A stretch of 64,000 nucleotides of DNA. Origin: Deinandra increscens subsp. villosa. Lineage: Eukaryota > Streptophyta > Magnoliopsida > Asterales > Asteraceae. Under the pieces are notes generated by a model. The model worked only from the letters and a program-made list of their open reading frames with translations, had not been told where the DNA came from and made no database searches. The stretch is from assembly GCA_039602395.1 (NCBI GenBank), contig JBCNJP010000027.1:32443962-32507961 (forward strand). The letters are read 5' to 3'. Each line of letters opens with the position of its first letter. Position 1 is the first letter of the stretch. This document shows positions 57,139 to 64,000 of the stretch, piece by piece. A program made the position numbers and the translations under genes.

Positions 57139-57854
57139 CTTTTGCTGTCAATTGTTGTTTTTATGTACATAAATTGTTCTATCACCTTATGTGTTTGTGT
57201 TCTTAACATCCATCTCTTCAAAATCATGAGAACTCTTTCAAGAAATGGTCTTATAACTGATAATTTGAGAAACTTCCAAAGTTATGACCATTTCTGAACT
57301 TTTTGATGCTTCTAAGTAAATTCCAAGGGAACAACATTGTTCCGGAGGGACTTACTCCTGAAGTTTTCCTTCTCAAGAGAAGTTCCGAGGGAACTCTCTA
57401 AAGTTTCTAACAGGTTTTCAAGTGTTTTCTAAGTGTTTCAGGTGTTCCGGAGTAAATTTTGAAACTCCGAAGGAACTTCCTGCGGAAGTATTTTAGGAGA
57501 AGAGAAGAAAATTTCTAAGGGTAAAAGTTCCGAGGGAACTTCACTCTTCCGAAGGAACTCAATTGTTCCGAAGGAAAAGTTCCGGAGGAACTTTATTGAC
57601 TTAATCTTTTTCTGTGGATTAAGTGGGACCCTTTATTTCAAATTTTAACAGTGACGGTTAACTGGTGGCCCCACTAATTCCACCTTTTCCGTTAACGTCA
57701 ATTCCCTCTCTCCTCACCCCTTTAACTGTCACTTCCAGAGAAACCCTTTCACTTACTAAACCTAAATCCCAAATTCTCGTCAATCGCTCTCGATTTTTTC
57801 CCAATTTCATCAAATTCATCTGAATCTCTCAAGCAATCACTCAGTACAGAACAA
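57139..57854 (+). other. pol-ORF3 spacer with TTCCGGAA-type motifs
   Basis: Non-coding. At 57320-57600 there are about ten words of the TTCCGAAGGAA, TTCCGGAGGAA and GTTCCGAGGGAAC kind. After them is a C/T-rich stretch ending in ATG 57855, resembling a leader. Confidence 0.6.
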
Positions 57855-60050
57855 ATGGCAGCATTCGCATTTCATCACGAGCACAATCAAAGAGCTTTTC
57901 TTGAGAAAACAGAGAAGTCGGCTCCGTTTGATGGAATGATCGACTTCCTCAATGCGTCGGAGTTAAACTTTGCCCTAACTGTAAATCCCACGATTTACGA
58001 CGAAACTATCTCTCAGTTTTGGGCAAATGCGGTAGTAGGTGCCGGGAATGCAGATGGCAAGCAGGTGATGCAAATTGAAAGCCAAGTTCACGGTAGAAAT
58101 GTGCACATCACTGAAGAAATGATCAGAACTCACCTGAAATTACAAGACAGAGATGGTATTCTTACTGTTCCCAAGGAAGATTACCAATTCACTCTGATGG
58201 GCATAGGATATGGAGGAAACCCCAAAAGCAAAACTGTGAAGAAATGTCACATCCCACCTGTATGGAGGTTTCTTGCCCATACTCTGATGGTTTGCCTAAC
58301 TCCCAGAAGGTCTCATGAGGAACTTGGTGAAGTCCAAGCTACTGCTCTTCATGCTGTGATCAGGGGAGATTGCTTTAATTTCTCAAAAATGATTTTTGAT
58401 GGGCTCAGGGAAAATTGTGAAAAACCTTTTAATATGTATCCCAGATTTTTACAACACATTTTGGATACACAATTTCCTGAAATTCCCAGAGCCGGTACCA
58501 TTTTTCACCAAAAGAACTTAACTGAGAAAATTTTTTCTTACTTGCTTTCAAAATCTGCTATTTCTAACTGTCTTGGTGTGGAAAATGACCATCCACTACC
58601 CGATCCAAGAGTTATTCCTGCACCTAGAGTGCAAGAGCAACCAGTTGCTGTTCAAGAACCAACTGAGCAACCTGCTCCAGGTGACAACACTGAACCTACA
58701 CCATCAGTTGTTGAACCCACACCTGAAACTGACCCTCCAGCAAAATTACCTGTAAATTTCACTTACATAAGAAAGAGGGTCAAGCACTCAAAAACTACAA
58801 CCAAAACTTCCTCACCTACTCCATCACAAGTTGTTGAAAAGGAGACAGGGTCTACTCCACCTGTGTCTCCTACTGCCACCCAACCTGAAAACCTTGAGCA
58901 TGACCCACTGTCTACTCAACATCAAAGCCAAGGGTTAAGCCATATTGCTGATGACCTCTCACTTGAGACCTCATCTTCTATCAGATTGGATGTACAACCC
59001 TCATCCCTTTTGTTTACCTCCATAGACCTAAACCAAGATTTACCTGTGGATGATGAAGAAACTTATTTAAATCCAAATGACAATCTCTTCTCATTAACTT
59101 CACCTCATGAAGATGATTGGATGGATCTAGATTATGCTTCTCCTAACCCCCATTCACCCACTAAGGAGTTGAACATCAGGAGTAATGAAGATGTTCATAT
59201 AGAAAGGGCTGCTACTACAATTGGTTCCCCACTGGAACAATTGGACAGTAGTAACATTCTTAAGACCCAATCTATGGCAACCAGCAGCCAGTTTGAACCA
59301 AAGGAACCAGAAATGGAACCTGAGGCAACAACTGTGCTTGCAGGGAATCCCAGGAGCCAAGACAACCAGGGTGTTGAGCTTGATCAAGCTAGGCTTGATG
59401 GCTCTTCTTCGCCCAAGGATACTGAGAAATCAGTTGAGGGCAGTGCTTTACTTAAAGAATTGACGGCAAATCAAACTGAATTGCAGAAACAAATGCAATC
59501 CCTGCTTCACACTATTCAACAGCAGGACACCTTGATTGAAAGGCTTAAGCAGGAGAAGGTTAGTGCATCAAACCCAACTGGTGAAGCTGTTGCTACCAAA
59601 AAGGGGGAGAAAGCTAGCTCTTCAAAATCTTTTGAAAACATTTCTGCTAAAAGTAAGCCAACTGAAGACTCTGCTAGCTCGTCTGAAATTGAATTTGATC
59701 ACAATGAGAGGATACCTGAGAAGATGAAGACAAAGCTATTCAAAATCAGTGGAGTTAAGCCCTTCAACCCAATAGAAGGTTTGCTTAATGTTCACATGGA
59801 TCAGCTAATGCAGGCAACACCTGAAGAATGCAAAGTCAATCACATGGAATTCCTAAGATTCGTGATGGCTGCTTCAGGTGCTCACCCTCAAAACATTGCA
59901 GAAGTCAGAAGCTTTATTTCAGAAGTCTACTTAGCAAAAGAGCAAGAGTATCTTCAAACAGGTGTAGAACAGTTTGAGGCTGAAGGAGGAGAAAGAAGTG
60001 AAGAACAGGTTGATACACCTGAGAGTAAACCAGTAGAAGATGTGACTTAG
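57855..60050 (+). CDS. Sirevirus extra ORF3 (731 aa), function unknown
   Basis: ATG 57855 to TAG 60048-60050. The first 230 residues (MAAFAFHHEHNQRAFLEKT onward, with NPTIYDETISQFWANA, ITEEMIRTHLKLQDRDGI, PPVWRFLAHTLMVCLTPRRS and FNMYPRFLQHILD) form a conserved globular block. I know it from many Asteraceae proteins, some mis-annotated as synaptobrevin/longin-like. The rest is low-complexity, proline- and acid-rich, with a coiled-coil-like segment (ELTANQTELQKQMQSLLHTI) and a C-terminal helical part. No signal peptide or membrane span is seen, so an envelope role is not supported here. It is in the same frame as the following block, with one stop between. Confidence 0.75.
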   Translation: MAAFAFHHEHNQRAFLEKTEKSAPFDGMIDFLNASELNFALTVNPTIYDETISQFWANAVVGAGNADGKQVMQIESQVHGRNVHITEEMIRTHLKLQDRDGILTVPKEDYQFTLMGIGYGGNPKSKTVKKCHIPPVWRFLAHTLMVCLTPRRSHEELGEVQATALHAVIRGDCFNFSKMIFDGLRENCEKPFNMYPRFLQHILDTQFPEIPRAGTIFHQKNLTEKIFSYLLSKSAISNCLGVENDHPLPDPRVIPAPRVQEQPVAVQEPTEQPAPGDNTEPTPSVVEPTPETDPPAKLPVNFTYIRKRVKHSKTTTKTSSPTPSQVVEKETGSTPPVSPTATQPENLEHDPLSTQHQSQGLSHIADDLSLETSSSIRLDVQPSSLLFTSIDLNQDLPVDDEETYLNPNDNLFSLTSPHEDDWMDLDYASPNPHSPTKELNIRSNEDVHIERAATTIGSPLEQLDSSNILKTQSMATSSQFEPKEPEMEPEATTVLAGNPRSQDNQGVELDQARLDGSSSPKDTEKSVEGSALLKELTANQTELQKQMQSLLHTIQQQDTLIERLKQEKVSASNPTGEAVATKKGEKASSSKSFENISAKSKPTEDSASSSEIEFDHNERIPEKMKTKLFKISGVKPFNPIEGLLNVHMDQLMQATPEECKVNHMEFLRFVMAASGAHPQNIAEVRSFISEVYLAKEQEYLQTGVEQFEAEGGERSEEQVDTPESKPVEDVT

Positions 60051-61937
60051 CAAGAAGATCTGTTTGATATAGAAGTAACAGAAGCTTTACTGAACCTAAG
60101 GTGTACTACATCTTCTGCAGCAAAGGTTGTAACAGAGGAAATTCCAAAGGATGTTGTTCCGGAGGAATTTGCCTCTGACACTGAAATTCCGAAGGAAGTT
60201 ACTCCGGAGGAGCTAATCATCACTGATGAAACTCCGAAGGATGTTACTCCGGAAGAATCAACCTTGGCTAAGGAGATTCCGAAGGAAGTTACTCCGGAAG
60301 AACTTCTCACCACTGAGAATGTTCAGAAGGAAGTTACTTCGGAAGTTGCTTCCAAGGAATTGCCTAAGACTATTTCGGAACAAATTGCTCCGGAAGTCAG
60401 TCCCAGGGTAGTTACTTCGGAACCTGGCACTAAAACTATTCCTGAGCAAGTTATCTCGGAAGTCAGTTTTAATGCTACAACTTCACTTCCTGAGTCTTCA
60501 AAGCCTGCTGATGGTGATTCTCTTGATGAGAGAACCATATCTGGTTTCACTGACATGGATGAAGATAATCAGAGCACAGGTGATCAAAATGAAAATATGG
60601 ACCCTGCCACAAAAGCTCTGATTGATCAGATGGAGAAGGAGAATGTTGAAATGCATAAGAAGTTCCAAGAACAGAAGGAGGCTGCTGTATTTGATGAACA
60701 GAAACAACTGCTCATAGAAGGAGGTATTTATGAGTATGTTGTCAATAACTCAGACCTAATGTTCTTTATTAATGGAGCTAGGCTAAGATCAGACAACTAC
60801 ACAAGAGAAAGGATTGCTAGAGCTGAAGAGCAAGGTCTTTCAGATAAAGTTGAAAAGTATAAAAGGGTCTTAGCAAATGACTACAGGAAAATTCATATGA
60901 AAAGCAATGAAGACAACAAAATTTTCCTTGGTCAATTCAGTATTATGCTCAGAAGCAAGGAGTGTTTTACTGAAGCATGGGTAAATGAGATGAAGGGTGA
61001 TGACTTGATAAATTGGATGTATATGATTCTCACCATTCAAGCTGATGAAGCCAAGAAGATGAATGTTAAAAGGTTTGTTGAGTGTAGTTATGAGCAGGAG
61101 AAGGCACAAGAGAAGCAAGGTACCAGATATCAAAAACTATCTGAGGAAGATGACTTGCTGATTTACAAATGGTATTTCAAAGAAATCTTAATGGAGAATC
61201 CTAAGAGAATCAACTCTTGCAAACTGCCAAGGCTGAGATCTGAACTTGATGCTATCAGGAAGAGTCAAATTGAAAAGGAGAGAACTACTGGTGAGAAAAG
61301 ACCACCAGGTATGTATACTCTTTTCGACTCTCTTCATCCTGAAGGTCTCAGTTACCTCAAGGAAAAGAAAAGAAAAGCTCCTGTCTCTGCTCCTCAACAG
61401 AAGAAACCTAGGATCAACATTGTCAAGCAAATGTTCGACACTGTTTCTGATCCTCACCTCTCATCATCATCACAACCCTTTACCTCAACATCACAACCCA
61501 CTGCCCCTACATTTCAAACTCCAAACCAACCAATTCCATCTCCACCATCTTCTCCACCTCCCAAAATTCCAAAGCCTACACAACCCGAGCCTGAATCCTC
61601 ATCCCAAAAACCTCCATCTCCTCAGCCTATTCCCTTCTCCTACTCTGGAAGAAAGAAGTCTATGGCAAGTAAGAAACGCCTAGCCAAAAGGAAGAAGATG
61701 GCTGTTAGTGATTCAGAAGAAGGATCCGAACCTTCAGATTCTCCAACACCAAATGTTGAAGTCACTCATCCCTGCATTCTAAGGATTGAAGATCACAGGA
61801 GTGAGAACATGTACTACTTCTTCATGAGCAATGGTGAAATCAGGAAGAAGCCTGAATTAAAAATGGAGGATTGGGATAAGTTGAATCAAATGGATATCAT
61901 GGCTATAATGGGAACTCCTAACTACAAGGCAGTGTAG
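60051..61937 (+). CDS. Sirevirus extra ORF4, same frame as ORF3 past a TAG
   Basis: Open from the codon after TAG 60048-60050 to TAG 61935-61937 (628 sense codons). There is no ATG near its start; the first long frame I can justify is simply the continuation of ORF3. It opens with about eight imperfect EIPKEVTPEEL-type repeats (60130-60420) encoded by TTCCGAAGGAAGTTACTCCGG-type DNA. Next is an acidic coiled-coil-like segment (LIDQMEKENVEMHKKFQEQK), a conserved-looking helical block, a P/S/T/Q-rich linker, and a basic patch RKKSMASKKRLAKRKK that could be a nuclear localisation signal. The function is not recognised. Whether it is expressed by read-through, by splicing, or is simply the tail of a mutated ORF is open. 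Confidence 0.65.
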   Translation, partial: QEDLFDIEVTEALLNLRCTTSSAAKVVTEEIPKDVVPEEFASDTEIPKEVTPEELIITDETPKDVTPEESTLAKEIPKEVTPEELLTTENVQKEVTSEVASKELPKTISEQIAPEVSPRVVTSEPGTKTIPEQVISEVSFNATTSLPESSKPADGDSLDERTISGFTDMDEDNQSTGDQNENMDPATKALIDQMEKENVEMHKKFQEQKEAAVFDEQKQLLIEGGIYEYVVNNSDLMFFINGARLRSDNYTRERIARAEEQGLSDKVEKYKRVLANDYRKIHMKSNEDNKIFLGQFSIMLRSKECFTEAWVNEMKGDDLINWMYMILTIQADEAKKMNVKRFVECSYEQEKAQEKQGTRYQKLSEEDDLLIYKWYFKEILMENPKRINSCKLPRLRSELDAIRKSQIEKERTTGEKRPPGMYTLFDSLHPEGLSYLKEKKRKAPVSAPQQKKPRINIVKQMFDTVSDPHLSSSSQPFTSTSQPTAPTFQTPNQPIPSPPSSPPPKIPKPTQPEPESSSQKPPSPQPIPFSYSGRKKSMASKKRLAKRKKMAVSDSEEGSEPSDSPTPNVEVTHPCILRIEDHRSENMYYFFMSNGEIRKKPELKMEDWDKLNQMDIMAIMGTPNYKAV

Positions 61938-61998
61938 AGCTCAAGTCAAAGCATCTTGAAGATTCAGACAGAAGAACAGTTTTTGGTAGCAACATCTT

Positions 61999-62008
61999 AG
62001 GGGGAGAC
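61999..62008 (+). promoter_or_regulatory. Sirevirus polypurine tract
   Basis: AGGGGGAGAC directly before the 3' LTR. Confidence 0.85.
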
Positions 62009-62605
62009 TGTTGGGAATGTTCTGCTTGGCAGAAATTCTCTAAGTCAGAGTTCCGAAGGAAGTTAGTCCGGAACTTCCTTCACACTGAGTAGTTCCTCCG
62101 GAACTTCTCCTAGTGTTACTCCGGAACTTTGACTTATCCCCTGTTGCAAGTTCCAATGCATAAAGCTGTCAGAAAGCAGTTTTACTTTACACCATGCTGT
62201 GCACTGTTCACCAATAGGTCTGCTCAACTGTTCACAGAAGCATGCTTGTACTACAACAACTCTGGAGTAGATATTATTTGTTTATTTAGCCTTAGAGCTA
62301 AAAGGAAATAAAAGTAGATCTTTTATTTCCTCCTTGCACTATATATATTAGTTGTATTTCCTTTGTTCTATTTCATCGAACACATCTCTTGTTCATCAGT
62401 TGTAACTCTCTGTAAACACTGTGAAGTATAAATATAGTAGTGCTTGGAATTGACATCTTGTGTTCATCTACTTTACTTCATGTTTACTTGTTACAGTTTC
62501 GATCAAACCGTTTCAAACATTAACACAAACAAGTCTGATTCCGCCTTTCTTGTTTGATACTTTTAGTAACTTGTTTGGTTAGTTGTCTCTAACCACGATC
62601 CTACA
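62009..62605 (+). repeat. 3' LTR of the Sirevirus-like element
   Basis: 597 bp, apparently identical to the 5' LTR, followed by ACTTA (62606-62610). Confidence 0.95.
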
Positions 62606-62610
62606 ACTTA

Positions 62611-64000
62611 TTAGACAAATCTGTCCACAGACATAAGGATATACCCCTGAGTTGACTTTTAATATCTTTTGAATACAATAAAGTCAAAATTTAGAGATAG
62701 TCAACTGCTTTAAGTTTCTCACTTCTTTAGTTCAAATTATAGTCTTTCGTTTCTTATAGATATTAAAATGCCATCTTAGATGCTTAGGAAATGATCTTCG
62801 TCATTTCTAGTATTTAGCAATGCAGGCAATATCTAAACGAGCATAGACTTGAACATAAGATTTAATTTCTTGAACCTTTATTAGTAATCTCCTTTAGTTA
62901 CTAGAGTTACAGACTAAGAGCAACGTTGCATGTTGTAATGTGTTGAACACATAATTAATCTAATGAGACTTAATTAATGTCTCGTTAGGTTGATCTTGAT
63001 GTATATTGATGCTTATTGAATAAGAAGCATCTTCAAGATTTTAATGTCAAAATTATGCGAGAATAAGTCGCTTTGACTCATGCAACAAGACTAATATATT
63101 ATTTGCCTATATATAAGGGCAAATGTAGTATTAGTTGCTCCCACTCATCTTAAGGTAGGTCCATTTATCCACTTATTCTTGATGAAGAATGATTACATTT
63201 GTAACATCATCAAAATTTAAATTCACTTATGAGTTTTGCTTATATTAACCCTTTATATTTACTCATCTTAAAGACTAAGTGTTCTTTAACTTTCAGGCTT
63301 GAACCTTAAGTTTAGTTTATGAACATGTCTTTATGTTAAGTAAGTATTAAGGAGAGATATTTTATAAGGCCGTTAAATGTCACTCGTAATTATGAGTGAG
63401 TAATAAGGACAACGATAATCTCTCAAAGAATCATTTAGAAAAGGAATTCTCAATAGCCTTTAGAAAACAATCACAATTTATAACGTTTTACTTTCTCCTT
63501 TCGGATTTCAGTTTAGCTATGGAAAACTAAACGTCTAACGTTATTCTGATTTAGGGAGTTAAGCTCATTATAGCTTTATTCCATCAGATGATTGATTGTT
63601 AATAATGGCTCTTAAATCAGAGATACGATTAGTAATCTTTCCAATATCCATGTAAGCTTTATTAAGGTAGGTTCATAATCATCAAAGTTAATAGGAAGCT
63701 TCATGCCTTGATGACCTACTAAGCTGGATCTAATGGGTTGAAGCAAAACATTAATAGTTTCATAGATTTCCTCTTGAGCATTTAAGTCAGGTATATTAGG
63801 AGTAACATTATTTTCTAAGTGTGTGGAAGTGGATCAGTGTTATCGCAGCGTGGTGTACAAGAGGTGTAATTAGAGTTAAATTCAGAGTTACATTTAACTT
63901 TATCTCTCCCCCCGCCTTTTGTACTTCAGGCAAGTCATGGATAAGGACTTACACTGCTCCCACTGACCTTAAGGGACAAGTCATAAATAAGGACTTGGAC
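62611..64000 (-). other. continuation of the - strand Copia 3' internal region
   Basis: Flows on from 49986 once the Sirevirus and its duplication are set aside. No pol sequence is recognised. On the - strand, purine tracts of the type GAGTGGGAGC (about 63139-63149), CAGTGGGAGC (63957-63966) and GGCGGGGGGAGAG (63905-63918) resemble the tract used at 49348. The rest of the element lies beyond the window. Confidence 0.55.

Larger units (their letters stand above)
49992..62605 (+). mobile_element. complete Sirevirus-like Copia element, 12.6 kb
   Basis: LTRs 49992-50588 and 62009-62605 (597 bp each, no difference seen by eye), with target duplication ACTTA (49987-49991 and 62606-62610). The order is gag, pol, then two further coding blocks before the polypurine tract. 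This extended 3' end with extra ORFs, and the GGGGGAGA tract, are features of Sireviruses (SIRE/Maximus lineage). It sits inside the - strand Copia element. Identical LTRs mean a recent insertion. Confidence 0.92.

Noticed and set aside
57855..61937. Envelope gene
   Set aside because: Sirevirus 3' ORFs are often called env-like, but I see no signal peptide, no membrane span and no glycoprotein features, so I leave the function open.
1..64000. tRNA, rRNA or other structural RNA genes
   Set aside because: None recognised. The tRNA-like words found are primer-binding sites or SINE boxes.

Overview
The window looks like a stretch of eudicot plant nuclear DNA, most likely from the daisy family (Asteraceae). 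It is AT-rich and intron-bearing. The transposon families resemble ones I remember from composite genomes: Sirevirus-type Copia elements with extra ORFs downstream of pol, Tekay-type Gypsy chromoviruses, and a distinctive plant RT family. The family assignment is inference from memory, not a search result.

Only one gene looks like an ordinary host gene: an eight-exon ubiquitin-specific protease (UBP20/21-like) on the + strand at 5031-8064. Everything else I can name is mobile-element derived.

Layout. 1-4740: intergenic, with a Tourist-like MITE, a hAT MITE and a decayed Myb/SANT-NAM gene of the PIF/Harbinger-associated type. 5031-8064: the protease gene. 8443-9443: a TIR element carrying an F-box fragment. 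9613-20843: a direct duplication. The first copy (9829-11615) is compact. The second (14011-20843) carries four later insertions (MITE, hAT, Harbinger MITE, Helitron-like), and the first copy supplies the empty sites. 20845-23089: the 5' part of a Copia element with a peculiar repeat-rich leader, cut by a 500-N gap. 26437-48003: a CACTA element whose left terminal repeat is interrupted by a 4.2 kb non-LTR retroposon encoding reverse transcriptase plus a restriction-like endonuclease, which is itself interrupted by a 10.5 kb Tekay Gypsy element. 48896-64000: the 3' part of a second Copia element on the - strand, related to the one at 20845 and interrupted by a complete 12.6 kb Sirevirus-like Copia element with four coding blocks.

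The nesting was worked out from target-site duplications, terminal repeats and continuity of reading frames across insertions. The items most worth follow-up are the RT-endonuclease retroposon, the Sirevirus coding organisation (two same-frame stop-interrupted pairs), and several dense motif arrays: CTCGATCGAG in the Copia leader, AGCGAAACT in the Tekay LTR, and TTCCGGAA-like palindromes in the Sirevirus.
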